The notes beneath the pieces are model-generated. The model did not search any database and had not been told where the DNA came from. It worked only from the letters and a program-made list of their open reading frames with translations. This document shows, piece after piece, positions 21,492-30,164 of a stretch of DNA of 43,061 nucleotides (position 1 is the stretch's first letter; each line of letters begins with the position of its first letter). The stretch lies in NCBI RefSeq assembly GCF_947493735.1, contig NZ_CANLSL010000022.1, positions 1-43,061 of the forward strand. The letters are read 5' to 3'. The position numbers and the translations under genes are program-made. The DNA is from an uncultured Acinetobacter sp. GTDB taxonomy: Bacteria > Pseudomonadota > Gammaproteobacteria > Pseudomonadales > Moraxellaceae.

Positions 21492-21787
21492 CAGCATTAA
21501 CAAAAGCCGAAATGGCAGATCACTTAAGTGAGAAGACCAACTTAAATCGTAGGGAAGCGAAGCAATTGGTTGAGTTATTTTTCAACGAGTTGAGTCAGGC
21601 TTTGATCGAAGGCGAACAAGTCAAACTTTCGGGTTTTGGTAATTTTGAACTGCGTGACAAACGACAGCGTCCAGGTCGCAACCCAAAAACGGGTGAAGAG
21701 ATTCCTATCACTGCACGTCGTGTTGTGACTTTCCGTGCGGGTCAGAAGTTTAGACAACGTGTGGAAAATGAACAAATTGATGACTAA
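21488..21787 (+). CDS. ihfA: Integration host factor alpha subunit
   Basis: 99 residues of the HU/IHF fold: [29 protein letters not shown] dimerisation helices, beta-arm segment [26 protein letters not shown] with the intercalating Pro. The alpha-type sequence and its place directly after pheT, as in enterobacteria, distinguish it from IhfB and HU. IHF bends DNA at specific sites and acts in recombination, replication and sigma-54 promoters. ATGA overlap with pheT. A terminator follows. Confidence 0.95.
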   Translation: MTALTKAEMADHLSEKTNLNRREAKQLVELFFNELSQALIEGEQVKLSGFGNFELRDKRQRPGRNPKTGEEIPITARRVVTFRAGQKFRQRVENEQIDD

Positions 21788-21810
21788 TCGTCGATTTGTA
21801 TATGAATTAA

Positions 21811-21846
21811 AAAAAATAGGGCTTCGATTGAAGCCTTATTTTTTTG
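21811..21846 (+). terminator. Terminator of pheST-ihfA
   Basis: AATAGGGCTTC and GAAGCCTTATT form an 11-bp stem (one G-T pair) around GATT, preceded by As and followed by seven Ts, 25 bases after the ihfA stop. Confidence 0.85.
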
Positions 21847-21890
21847 TGCTATTTTGATCTGCACTGATGATATAACAATTAAGTCACCTC

Positions 21891-23216
21891 ATGACCGACA
21901 AACTGCAACGCAACTCACCATCTGCACAGCCAAACCAATCTGCACAACCTATATATTCTAAAAATCCGCATTTTAGTCTATGGCTATTGCTTAGCCTGTA
22001 TTTGGCGCAAGGTTTACCCGTCGGTTTTATGACCCAAGCCTTGCCTGCATTGCTACGTCATTATGGCGTATCACTTGCAGAGATCGGGGCATCAGGTTTA
22101 TTGATGTTGCCGTGGGCGATTAAATTCTTATGGGCGCCTGTAGTCGATCAATTTGGGTCTCGACGTTTAGGGCATTATCGGGGGTGGATTATTTTTACCC
22201 AAAGTTTGATCTTGATCTGTTTGCTGGCATTGGCATTTTTACCGATTGATCAAATGGCAAATCCTGCGATTCTATGGGGATTATTTACGGTACTATTTTG
22301 TCTCAATCTATTTTGTGCAACACAAGATATTGCCACTGATGGCTTGGCGGTAAATATTTTAAAGAAGGGGCAACTCCACTGGGGCAATAGCTTCCAAGTG
22401 ATTGGCTCGCGGCTCGGTTTCTTGATTGGTGGTGGAGCAGTGTTGTATGCGATCGATTTACTGTCTTGGAAAATGACGTTTTTGTTGCTTAGTCTTGGGG
22501 TTTTTCTAAATAGTATTCCCGTAGTGTTTTATAAAGAACCGCTGAAAGTTCAAAGTAAAATTACAATAGATTCCGTCGCTAAAGATTCCATTCTGCTCAA
22601 GTTTCATCAAGGCTTGGTATATCTTTGGCAAAATACTGAATTAAAATTATGGTTTTTCGTGTTACTGACTTACAAAGTTGCTGATGGTTTAAGTGGTCCA
22701 ATTATTAAACCGATGATGATAGATATGGGGCTCAGCCTAGCACAGATCGGCTTAAATGTGACGGTATTTGGTGCACTCTGTGCATTGCTTGGTGCATTAT
22801 TGGCAGGTTTGATGATTCGTCTGTTTGGACTGCAAAGCATGTTTGTATGCTTTGCAATATTGCAAAGTTTAGCGATTATTTATTATGTGATTTTAGCCTA
22901 TCTTTTTGAAAATCATATTTTATTTTCACAGTTTCACTTATATATTGCCAATGCTTTAGAAGAATTTTGCTCCGCTTTGGCATTGGTGGCGATGTTAAGC
23001 TTGATTATGCGATATGCACGTCAGCATATGGCAGGCACGGATTTTACCTTTCATGTGGCGATCATGAGTATGGTGAGTGGTGGGCTATATGTGGTGAGTG
23101 GTGGCTTGGCGGAGTATTTGGGTTATTTTCAAACTTTGCTATTCATCTTTGTCGCATCGTTATGTTGCTTGATTCCAAAGCTTTGGTGGTATGTATATTT
23201 AAAAGTAGGGTCTTAG
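21891..23216 (+). CDS. MFS transporter, AmpG/PAT-like
   Basis: 441 residues with about 12 hydrophobic segments after a polar 30-residue N-terminus. The first helix LLSLYLAQGLPVGFMTQALPA, the loop KFLWAPVVDQFGSRRLG and the helix-4/5 segment FCATQDIATDGLAVNIL match the AmpG / acetyl-CoA-transporter (PAT) branch of the major facilitator superfamily. AmpG proteins import muropeptides for recycling, but the specific substrate here cannot be read from the sequence; siderophore or other uptake is possible. It has no operon partner: ihfA is terminated upstream and the next gene has its own promoter. Confidence 0.8.
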   Translation: MTDKLQRNSPSAQPNQSAQPIYSKNPHFSLWLLLSLYLAQGLPVGFMTQALPALLRHYGVSLAEIGASGLLMLPWAIKFLWAPVVDQFGSRRLGHYRGWIIFTQSLILICLLALAFLPIDQMANPAILWGLFTVLFCLNLFCATQDIATDGLAVNILKKGQLHWGNSFQVIGSRLGFLIGGGAVLYAIDLLSWKMTFLLLSLGVFLNSIPVVFYKEPLKVQSKITIDSVAKDSILLKFHQGLVYLWQNTELKLWFFVLLTYKVADGLSGPIIKPMMIDMGLSLAQIGLNVTVFGALCALLGALLAGLMIRLFGLQSMFVCFAILQSLAIIYYVILAYLFENHILFSQFHLYIANALEEFCSALALVAMLSLIMRYARQHMAGTDFTFHVAIMSMVSGGLYVVSGGLAEYLGYFQTLLFIFVASLCCLIPKLWWYVYLKVGS

Positions 23217-23309
23217 GAAGCTAAAGCGGATTATTTCGTAATAATTTGAGTAGTTCAAGATACCAAATTTTTTATATGCGATATTATTAATAAAAATATA
23301 TGGTTTGTG

Positions 23310-23339
23310 TTGAGTGTCATGTTTTTTGCAAGGTATAAT
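23310..23339 (+). promoter_or_regulatory. Promoter of the 581-residue orphan gene
   Basis: TTGAGT at 23310-23315 and a consensus TATAAT at 23334-23339 are 18 bases apart. Transcription would begin near 23346, leaving a short leader of about 22 bases before ATG at 23368. The Shine-Dalgarno sequence is weak. Confidence 0.6.
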
Positions 23340-23367
23340 CAATCAAACTTTTATGTGAATACCTATA

Positions 23368-25113
23368 ATGAAAGATTACATTCCATATGAACTTCGAACT
23401 TTAGTCACTCAAATTGAGCCGAGACTTGATCTAGACTGGGAGTTGGCACTCAAGAATATTTTTACAAAAATATCTGAAGCAGATAGAGATAAGATAGATA
23501 AGCAAATACTTCAAAGAAAGAATATTATTTGGAATAAAGAAAAAAACACTATATCGTATTTAGGTAAGTATAATTTTGAACAAGTACTTTCAAAAATACC
23601 TGATACGAATATTAAAACTTTAGCCTCAAAAATCAATAATTCTCTTACACAGCTAAAGGGCTATAATGATATTCATCAAATTGCTGATTATATCGAAAGT
23701 GTATTGAGGCAGATTGATGCAATCGATGTTGAAGACAACTTGCAATTTCAACAGACTAAATTGGAAATTCGAAAAGAGTTTATTTATTCTTGTGCTGAAA
23801 TTATATCGAAGAAAAATGAAATTTGTATTCCTGAAAACAACAGAAATTTAGATATTGAGATACTTAAGTCTTATATTTCAGAAGTGTTTCTGAAACAGCA
23901 AATGTTTGGTTTTCGTTTTAAGACACTTAGATCAAGACAACTGGAAAGCCAATCGCATACAATTTTTAAAGATTTTCTCAAAGATCAGCAGACGATACGC
24001 CAATTAGAAATTATTAAAACTTCAAAGTATATTTTTGCACTGGCACCGAGTCCAGATAAGGATATTAATCCTTTTTCAATTCGACGCTTCTTAAAAGAAG
24101 AAACGTTTGCTTACGCAGATAATGTTTATTTGAATGGTTCGATTCTTGATTTAAGATTATTAAATGATACGAGTCACTTAAATAATTTTCAATGGCAAGT
24201 ATCTAGAATTGTCACTGTGGAAAAACAGATTAGTCAACAGGTGATAGATCTTGTTGATAGCATTGAAGAATATAATAGTAAACAACTATTACCATTTTTA
24301 CTTCGCCCATTAGACTCTAGTGGTTTGATCATGGAAAAAGTAGTTCAGCAAAAATTGTGGGATTTTGAACAACAGCTTACGTTGAATATTTTAGAACCCT
24401 TAACTGATGGGTTGAAAACTTTAGTGAACCATATCGATGAGAGTGATTATTTGTTTATGACAATGAGGCAGTTGTTTGGGGATATTATTAGCTATTTTGA
24501 AGATTTCCGAGCACAGCCTGCGATCATTTTTGATAAGCAAGCTAGTCTTTTTTCTGCACGATTGAGTGCATATTTAAGTTTATTACAAAAAAGACAATCA
24601 TCTGTATTTAGCGTTTTTAATCATGAAGAATGGCAAAGCAATCATGATCTTATGAGTGAGCCAACAAACATCCTTAAAAGGATTAGCAAAGAATCTTTGA
24701 ATACTTACAAGGAAACTCACTTAGAAATTAGAGAAAATCAAAGACAAGTCAAAGAAACATCAAAGTCATTCTTTAATAATTTGATGAATAAGCAAAAAAA
24801 GACTGAAGAAAAAATGAATGAGTTGAAGAACAAGGCTATTTTGATTAGGGAAGAAGCCTACTTAGATATTGTTCGAATTCCTAAGAAATATCCTCATTTG
24901 ACTGTTTACCTAGAGTTTGAGTCTTTAATTTCAATCAATAACAAAGAGCGACATTATGCCTTTCCTGTAGGGAGCAATGGTGTAAGTAGGTTGCCTATTT
25001 TGGTGCAATTACCAGAGGATAGAAGCTTATTCAATTTACAAGAAGTTTGTAATAATTTGGACTTCGATTTAAGGCTAGCAAATCAAAAATGGCAGGATGC
25101 AAATCAAGCATAG
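23368..25113 (+). CDS. Unrecognised 581-residue cytosolic protein
   Basis: A single intact frame, visibly more A+T-rich than the surrounding core genes, rich in Lys, Ile, Asn, Gln and Glu. I do not recognise a family. There is no signal peptide, no transmembrane segment, and no Walker, nuclease or helix-turn-helix motif that I could see. Most of it looks alpha-helical, and residues about 445-495 (THLEIRENQRQVKETSKS, NKQKKTEEKMNELKNKA) form a probable coiled coil. The last 75 residues (LTVYLEFESLISINNKERHYAF...) look like a separate small beta-containing domain. It has its own promoter and sits alone beside a tRNA gene, a common landing place for acquired DNA. The reading frame is sound; the function is unknown. 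Confidence 0.85.
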   Translation: MKDYIPYELRTLVTQIEPRLDLDWELALKNIFTKISEADRDKIDKQILQRKNIIWNKEKNTISYLGKYNFEQVLSKIPDTNIKTLASKINNSLTQLKGYNDIHQIADYIESVLRQIDAIDVEDNLQFQQTKLEIRKEFIYSCAEIISKKNEICIPENNRNLDIEILKSYISEVFLKQQMFGFRFKTLRSRQLESQSHTIFKDFLKDQQTIRQLEIIKTSKYIFALAPSPDKDINPFSIRRFLKEETFAYADNVYLNGSILDLRLLNDTSHLNNFQWQVSRIVTVEKQISQQVIDLVDSIEEYNSKQLLPFLLRPLDSSGLIMEKVVQQKLWDFEQQLTLNILEPLTDGLKTLVNHIDESDYLFMTMRQLFGDIISYFEDFRAQPAIIFDKQASLFSARLSAYLSLLQKRQSSVFSVFNHEEWQSNHDLMSEPTNILKRISKESLNTYKETHLEIRENQRQVKETSKSFFNNLMNKQKKTEEKMNELKNKAILIREEAYLDIVRIPKKYPHLTVYLEFESLISINNKERHYAFPVGSNGVSRLPILVQLPEDRSLFNLQEVCNNLDFDLRLANQKWQDANQA

Positions 25114-25186
25114 AAACTTAAATTGGCATAAGTATTGCATTTTTATGACAGTTGCATATCGACGTTGATATTGCACACGGTCAAAG

Positions 25187-25267
25187 ATGCCCAAATACAC
25201 TTCTCGCTTAAATCGTGATGATGATGGGTATCTATCCATTCAAATCAGTATAAGCAAGAAAAAGTAA
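25187..25267 (+). CDS. Possible 26-residue frame or gene remnant
   Basis: ATG at 25187 opens MPKYTSRLNRDDDGYLSIQ and stops with TAA at 25265-25267. The composition looks protein-like and could be the N-terminus of a lost gene between the orphan gene and tRNA-Ile2. There is no clear ribosome binding site and I do not recognise it. Confidence 0.2.
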   Translation: MPKYTSRLNRDDDGYLSIQISISKKK

Positions 25268-25351
25268 TTAATAGAAAAGAAAAGGGTAAACAGGGAAGTT
25301 TGCTATGAAAAAATAAAAGCAGAAATTTTTTCTTATAAAAATATAAATTAA

Positions 25352-25428
<77 letters not shown>

Positions 25429-25569
25429 TGAAACACTGTTTTAAATGCGAATCTTATACACATTAAAGCCTTGAATCGGCGCTCATCTTAAACAAGTTAA
25501 AAGTAAAAGACAAGCACCGTAGCAAGTATTCGCTTAAAGTTAAATCAAGCAAATATTGATGATATTGGC

Positions 25570-26757
25570 TTAGAACATTGCATCTTCAGAGTTGGCAGAA
25601 ATCTTATGAATCGACAAGTCTGCACCACGAAATTCATCTTCTTCAGAAAGTCGTAAGCCCATGATCAGCTTTAGGCCACCATAGACAATAAATCCGCCAA
25701 CTAAAGCAAACACGACTGCAAGCGTGGAGCCGATGAGCTGTGACATCATACTTACGCCACCAAGCCCACCAAAGTACTCTTGCCCTAATACACCGACAGC
25801 AAGCCCACCAAATAAACCGCAAACACCGTGCAGAGGCCATACACCGAGCACATCATCTACTTTGAGCTTGTTTTGTGTATATGTGAATAGTTTAACGAAT
25901 ACAGCACCTGCAATAATACCTATGACTAAAGCACCAACAGGGTGCACCACATCAGAGCCTGCGCAGATCGCAACTAAGCCTGCTAATGGGCCATTGTGCA
26001 AGAAACCAGGGTCATTTCGTCCAACAAAGTTTGCACTTAGCGTACCACCGACCATCGCCATCAATGAGTTGATCGCAACCAAGCCTGAGATTGCTTCGAC
26101 ACGTTGCGCACTCATCACGTTGAAGCCAAACCAACCAACGATCAAAATCCAAGAACCTAAGGCAAGAAAAGGAATAGACGATGGCGGATGAGCAGCAATC
26201 CGCCCGTCTTTTTTATAACGTCCAGAACGTGCACCAAGCAGGATCACTGCAATAAATGCAATCCAACCACCCATTGCATGCACAACGATTGAACCCGCAA
26301 AATCATGGAAGCTTGCACCAAAGTTTTGCGTTAACCAATCTTGTAGACCAAAGTTACCGTTCCATACAATCCCTTCAAAGAATGGATAAACGAGCGCAAC
26401 GAGTAGCAAAGTCGCGATCGCTTGAGAACGCATTTTTGCACGTTCAGCGATACCGCCTGAAACAATCGCAGGGATCGCAGCAGCGAAGGTTAGTAAGAAG
26501 AAACAGCGCATCAAATTGAAACCATGATCTTCGGTAAGCGCTGTCGCTGTATGGAAAAAGTGCAACCCATAAGCGATATAGTAGCCAACAAAAAGATAAG
26601 CAATCGACGAAATAGCGAAGTCTGTTAGGATTTTACTGAGCGCATTGACTTGATTTTTATGGCGAACCGTTCCAAGTTCTAAAAAGGCAAATCCTGCATG
26701 CATGGCTAAAACCAAAACAGCGCCCATCAGTAAGAAAAAAAGATCTACATTTTGCAT
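25570..26757 (-). CDS. amt: Ammonium transporter (Amt/MEP/Rh family)
   Basis: Start at 26757 (MQNVDLFFLLMGAVLVL) gives 395 residues; a longer frame to 26790 adds 11 residues without a ribosome site. Eleven hydrophobic segments, the Amt motif FHDFAGSIVVHAMGGW with the conserved Asp and first pore His, and WPLHGVCGLFGGLAVG with the second pore His show a working ammonium channel. It ends with a short cytosolic tail (SEEDEFRGADLSIHKISA) of the type that contacts GlnK. No glnK gene is adjacent. Several NtrC-like boxes lie upstream, consistent with nitrogen control. Confidence 0.93.
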   Translation of the reverse strand: MQNVDLFFLLMGAVLVLAMHAGFAFLELGTVRHKNQVNALSKILTDFAISSIAYLFVGYYIAYGLHFFHTATALTEDHGFNLMRCFFLLTFAAAIPAIVSGGIAERAKMRSQAIATLLLVALVYPFFEGIVWNGNFGLQDWLTQNFGASFHDFAGSIVVHAMGGWIAFIAVILLGARSGRYKKDGRIAAHPPSSIPFLALGSWILIVGWFGFNVMSAQRVEAISGLVAINSLMAMVGGTLSANFVGRNDPGFLHNGPLAGLVAICAGSDVVHPVGALVIGIIAGAVFVKLFTYTQNKLKVDDVLGVWPLHGVCGLFGGLAVGVLGQEYFGGLGGVSMMSQLIGSTLAVVFALVGGFIVYGGLKLIMGLRLSEEDEFRGADLSIHKISANSEDAMF

Positions 26758-26810
26758 ATTTTGCTCAACAATGGTGCTAAAAATGAACATTTAAATTAAT
26801 CAGTTTAAAT

Positions 26811-26828
26811 TTGCACCAAATTGGTTAA
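26811..26828 (-). promoter_or_regulatory. NtrC-like binding site upstream of amt
   Basis: TTGCACCAAATTGGTTAA is close to the NtrC consensus TGCACC-N5-GGTGCA, with a good left half and a partial right half. Similar half-sites GCACCAA occur at 26896 and 26936. I could not find a convincing sigma-54 -24/-12 pair, so the control remains inferred. Confidence 0.45.
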
Positions 26829-27030
26829 AAAGTATCATGTGAATAGAACTAAATCTATTTACATACATTCAATGAGCTAAAATAAAGCAAAAAACGCACC
26901 AACTTTTTTATAATAATAGGAATATTTTTGAAATTGCACCAAAATAGTTGTTGTCTTGAGGTGGGGAGGGAAATTTATGAGAAAAACTGGCTATAAAAAT
27001 GTGAAAAATATTTTTGAAGAAATTACAGAC

Positions 27031-27056
27031 AAAAAAAAGAGAGCCAATGGCTCTCC
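27031..27056 (-). terminator. Terminator of the alanine-rich lipoprotein gene
   Basis: GAGAGCC at 27039-27045 pairs with GGCTCTC at 27049-27055 around AAT. The eight As at 27031-27038 give a T-run on the minus strand, directly after the gene ends at 27080. Confidence 0.8.
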
Positions 27057-27079
27057 TTTTCACTTGATCAGTAAACTGA

Positions 27080-27412
27080 TTAGTGAGCAGCTTCAGCAGG
27101 AGCGTCAGTAGCAACAGCTTCAGCAGCAGCGTCAGTAGCAACAGCAGCAGCATCAGTAGCAGCGTCAGCAGCATCAACAGCAGCGTCAGAAGCAACAGCA
27201 GCAGCGTCAGTAGCTTGATCTACAGCAGCGTCAGCGCCTTCAGTAGTAGCAGCAGCAGCGTCAGCAGCAGCTTCAGCTTCAGTTGCAGCAACAGTAGCGT
27301 CAGCAGCAGCAGCGTTAGCGTCAGCAGCAGCTTCGTCAGCTTTCTTAGCACAACCAACGAAAGTTAAAGAAGCAGCGATAGCAGTTGCAATAGCGATATT
27401 TTTGAATAACAT
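27080..27412 (-). CDS. Small alanine-rich lipoprotein
   Basis: 110 residues. ATG at 27412 has GAGAGAG 5 bases upstream. A signal peptide with lipobox F-V-G-C puts the lipidated Cys at 21. The mature part is extremely biased: about half the residues are Ala, the rest mainly Asp, Thr, Val and Glu, in an irregular repeat (ATDAAAVATDAAAEA). It should form a long acidic amphipathic helix anchored to a membrane, most likely the outer membrane since no Asp follows the Cys. It might act as a spacer or Lpp-like structural lipoprotein, but this is a guess from form. The GCT/GCA-rich DNA creates long spurious frames on the other strand. Confidence 0.8.
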   Translation of the reverse strand: MLFKNIAIATAIAASLTFVGCAKKADEAAADANAAAADATVAATEAEAAADAAAATTEGADAAVDQATDAAAVASDAAVDAADAATDAAAVATDAAAEAVATDAPAEAAH

Positions 27413-27808
27413 GGCATCTCTCTCTATAAAGTTGAGATTAAAGTTAAGAACAATTTGTTAACTATCCCTCGCATTGGACGTTTGCTAACAAGTCATTCAG
27501 CTTGGGTGTTATGCTATCACCACGCAAATTTATTTTCTACTAGCAAAATTGTAATGATTGATGAAAAAAACAAATCGAGAATGCAAAATTAAGCAGATTT
27601 GGCAATTATGACACGATTTAAAATTTAAATAATTAACCCAATATATTGAAAAATATAGTTAAAAATATTGTAAGTGAAAACTACGGTTCGCCCAAATAAT
27701 TGACGTAAATGAGTGTAAAAAAGTGTAATGTTTGTCAACCAAAAGTAAATTGCATAAAAAAACGCCAAATTTATGCAAATTTGACGTTCATTTCACTACT
27801 TTTCGTGT
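27413..27808. other. Gap between rho and the lipoprotein gene
   Basis: About 395 bases of very A+T-rich DNA. It should hold the promoter of the lipoprotein gene (in the part near 27430-27540) and contains the rho terminator at 27755-27788. Nothing else convincing was seen. Confidence 0.5.
27755..27788 (-). terminator. Terminator of rho
   Basis: AACGCCAAATTT at 27761-27772 and AAATTTGACGTT at 27777-27788 make a 12-bp stem with one G-T pair and loop ATGC. The As at 27755-27762 give a T-run on the minus strand. It begins 20 bases after the rho stop. Confidence 0.8.
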
Positions 27809-29071
27809 TTATTGCTTGCGTTTCATTTGATCAAAGAAGTCGTCATTGGTTTTGGCTTCTTTCATGCGATCTAATAAGAATTCCATCGCTGCAAGCTCAT
27901 CCATAGGGTGAAGCAATTTACGTAGAATCCAAACTTTACGTAGCTTATCTTCATCCATCAGGCGCTCTTCACGACGGGTACCTGATTTTTTGATATTCAT
28001 GGCAGGGAAGACACGTTTTTCTGCGATACGGCGATCTAGGGTAACTTCTTGGTTACCTGTACCTTTGAATTCTTCGTAGATCACATCATCCATCTTACTG
28101 CCAGTTTCAATCAATGCAGTCGAGATAATGGTCAGTGAGCCACCTTCTTCAATATTACGTGCCGCACCGAAGAAACGTTTAGGGCGTTCTAAAGCATGCG
28201 CATCCACACCACCTGTCAAGACTTTACCTGATGATGGAATCACTGTGTTATAAGCACGTGCTAGACGAGTGATTGAATCGAGCAAGATCACCACATCTTT
28301 TTTGTGTTCCACAAGACGTTTGGCTTTTTCAATCACCATCTCTGCAACTTGTACGTGACGTGCAGGCGCTTCATCAAATGTTGACGCGATAACTTCACCA
28401 CGAACAGTACGTTCCATTTCGGTGACTTCCTCAGGACGTTCGTCAATGAGAAGTACGATCAGGAAAACTTCAGGGTTGTTACGCACGATCGATTGCGCAA
28501 TGTTTTGCAACAAAATGGTTTTACCTGCTTTTGGCGGTGCAACGATAATTGAGCGCTGACCTTTACCAATTGGTGCAACCAAATCGACCACACGTGCAGT
28601 CAAATCTTCAGTCGAACCATTACCCAGTTCCATGACTAATTGCTCAGTTGGGAAAAGTGGTGTGAGGTTTTCAAAGAGAATTTTATTGCGGGAGTTTTCA
28701 GGCGTGTCAAAGTTAATTTGATTGACTTTTAATAGGGCAAAATAACGTTCGCTTTCTTTCGGTGGGCGAATGGTACCTGTAATGGTGTCGCCTGTACGCA
28801 AATTGAAACGGCGAATCTGTGATGGGCTGATATAGATGTCATCAGGGCCTGCGAGATAAGAACCCGCCGCAGAGCGCAAGAAGCCAAAGCCATCAGATAA
28901 AATTTCTAATACGCCATCGCCAAAAATTTCTTCGCCGTTCATGGCGTGACGTTTTAAGATCGCAAAAATGATGTCTTGTTTGCGATTACGAGCCATACCT
29001 TCAAGGCCCATAAATTCAGCAATTTTGATCAATTCGCCGATTGGTTTTTTCTTAAGTTCAGTTAAATTCAT
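27809..29071 (-). CDS. rho: Transcription termination factor Rho
   Basis: 420 residues, normal for Rho. The N-terminal helix bundle ([19 protein letters not shown]) and cold-shock-type RNA-binding fold ([15 protein letters not shown], with [13 protein letters not shown]) are followed by the RecA-like ATPase with P-loop APPKAGKT, Walker [17 protein letters not shown] and the R-loop GTRREE. The hexamer binds C-rich unstructured RNA and pulls transcripts off polymerase. A 450-base non-coding leader lies upstream; Rho commonly represses its own synthesis in that region. No strong Shine-Dalgarno precedes the ATG. Confidence 0.97.
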   Translation of the reverse strand: MNLTELKKKPIGELIKIAEFMGLEGMARNRKQDIIFAILKRHAMNGEEIFGDGVLEILSDGFGFLRSAAGSYLAGPDDIYISPSQIRRFNLRTGDTITGTIRPPKESERYFALLKVNQINFDTPENSRNKILFENLTPLFPTEQLVMELGNGSTEDLTARVVDLVAPIGKGQRSIIVAPPKAGKTILLQNIAQSIVRNNPEVFLIVLLIDERPEEVTEMERTVRGEVIASTFDEAPARHVQVAEMVIEKAKRLVEHKKDVVILLDSITRLARAYNTVIPSSGKVLTGGVDAHALERPKRFFGAARNIEEGGSLTIISTALIETGSKMDDVIYEEFKGTGNQEVTLDRRIAEKRVFPAMNIKKSGTRREERLMDEDKLRKVWILRKLLHPMDELAAMEFLLDRMKEAKTNDDFFDQMKRKQ

Positions 29072-29524
29072 ACGAGGATATTCAGTGCTTTAGGCTGCGA
29101 TAAAAAGTAATATAAAAAAAGCGGGGATGATAAGTTCGCACGTCGCTTTGCAAAAATGCTGTATTGCGAATAGCAAGATACCTGCACAGATGCATTCAAA
29201 ATAGTTATTGAGGCTAAAAGCGAGATTTGATAAGCCGAGTGGCGATCTTATTGTTCATCAAATCACCAGACAAACGTCGTAAATCAATGGTGATTTAATT
29301 GTTTGTGGACTATAAGAGAGTCTAGGTGCTTTGTCAATTGAAAATCATACAGAAATAAACTTTTTAGTCTAGTTTCTATTAAATATTTTCTGACTTTAGG
29401 ATTCGTGAAGATTTTTGAAGAATGGTAATTTAAATGATGTTTGCTGAAAATAGTGAGAAAAAAAGCAAAAGAACAGAAATTCTTTTGCCATTTTTTTTGA
29501 TGAATTTAAATTTTAAACTGGCGA
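29072..29524. other. Long rho leader / trxA-rho gap
   Basis: 453 bases without a gene. GATTTGAT at 29224-29231 and ATCAAATC at 29257-29264 form an 8-bp hairpin with a 25-base loop about 150 bases before rho. The length is in keeping with a long regulated leader for rho, but no specific site could be assigned. Confidence 0.45.
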
Positions 29525-29851
29525 TTAGATATTGCTATCAATAAATTCAACCAATTTTGATTTGGGTACAGCACCGACTTGCTGTGCAACCACTTCACCA
29601 TTTTTGAAGATCAAAAGTGCAGGGATATTACGGATGTTGTATTTCACCGCAGTGTCTTCTGCTGTGGTCACATCGACTTTTGCAATTTTGAGTTTGCCAT
29701 CATATTCGCCAGCCAAATCTTCAAGTACTGGTGCAATGGCTTTACATGGCGCACACCATGCTGCCCAAAAGTCTACAAGTACAGGGGTGTCGCTGTCTAA
29801 AACGTCTGATTTAAATTGCTCATCAGATGTATTAATAATTTTGTCTGACAT
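29525..29851 (-). CDS. trxA: Thioredoxin with WCAPC active site
   Basis: ATG at 29851 with GGAG 6 bases upstream gives 108 residues, the usual TrxA size; the longer frame to 29914 has no such signal. The fold markers are present: DFWAAWCAPCKAIAP, KVDVTTAEDTAVKYNIRNIPALLIF with the cis-Pro, and FKNGEVVAQQVGAVPKSKL. The active site is WCAPC (residues 32-36) where classical TrxA has WCGPC. It reduces protein disulfides in the cytosol. It lies between rho and ppx, divergent from ppx, a typical arrangement next to rho. Confidence 0.95.
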   Translation of the reverse strand: MSDKIINTSDEQFKSDVLDSDTPVLVDFWAAWCAPCKAIAPVLEDLAGEYDGKLKIAKVDVTTAEDTAVKYNIRNIPALLIFKNGEVVAQQVGAVPKSKLVEFIDSNI

Positions 29852-30164
29852 GGATGGCTCCAATGATTGATTTGATTCGTTTTCAAGTGCATTGACTTTT
29901 GCTGTGATTCTCAAGGCAATGAAACTTGGCTTAAAGGAATTATGATGGCATTGTATTTTTTTTCAAGGTTTTCAGCCCAATCCATCATAGATTGTTTTAA
30001 TCCTGATCATCGCTAATGGCGATATTTATGACTTTTCAATGCTTAGCGAAGATTTAATTCGTCAAAATTCAGACGATCATCATGTTTTTTTCAACATTAA
30101 TTCTTTTAAAAAGATGTATAGTCGATTAGGCTATGAAAGTGAGATTTTGGGGTCTTTTTTGAGA
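29852..30164. other. Divergent promoter region trxA / ppx
   Basis: About 310 bases between two divergently read genes. It must contain both promoters. I found no pair of boxes good enough to name. An open frame runs through part of it in the ppx frame but looks non-coding. Confidence 0.4.

Larger units (their letters stand above)
26758..27079. other. Regulatory gap upstream of amt
   Basis: Contains GCACC-type boxes at 26772-26777 (reverse), 26813-26825, 26896-26902 and 26936-26942, then the terminator of the alanine-rich lipoprotein gene at 27031-27056. No gene was seen; a lysine/leucine repeat frame here is A+T-rich noise. Confidence 0.5.

Noticed and set aside
26758..27030. Sigma-54 promoter for amt
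   Set aside because: I searched for GG-N10-GC at the right distance from the NtrC-like boxes and found no good match.
27083..27367. Long serine-rich and leucine-rich frames opposite the alanine-rich gene, and the repeated DNA suggesting a CRISPR-like array
   Set aside because: They are mirror images of a GCN-rich coding repeat. Spacing is irregular, there are no unique spacers, and the minus-strand frame has a signal peptide, RBS and terminator.
30039..30164. N-terminal extension of Ppx
   Set aside because: The 42 extra residues lie before the conserved start of the family and no ribosome site supports them.
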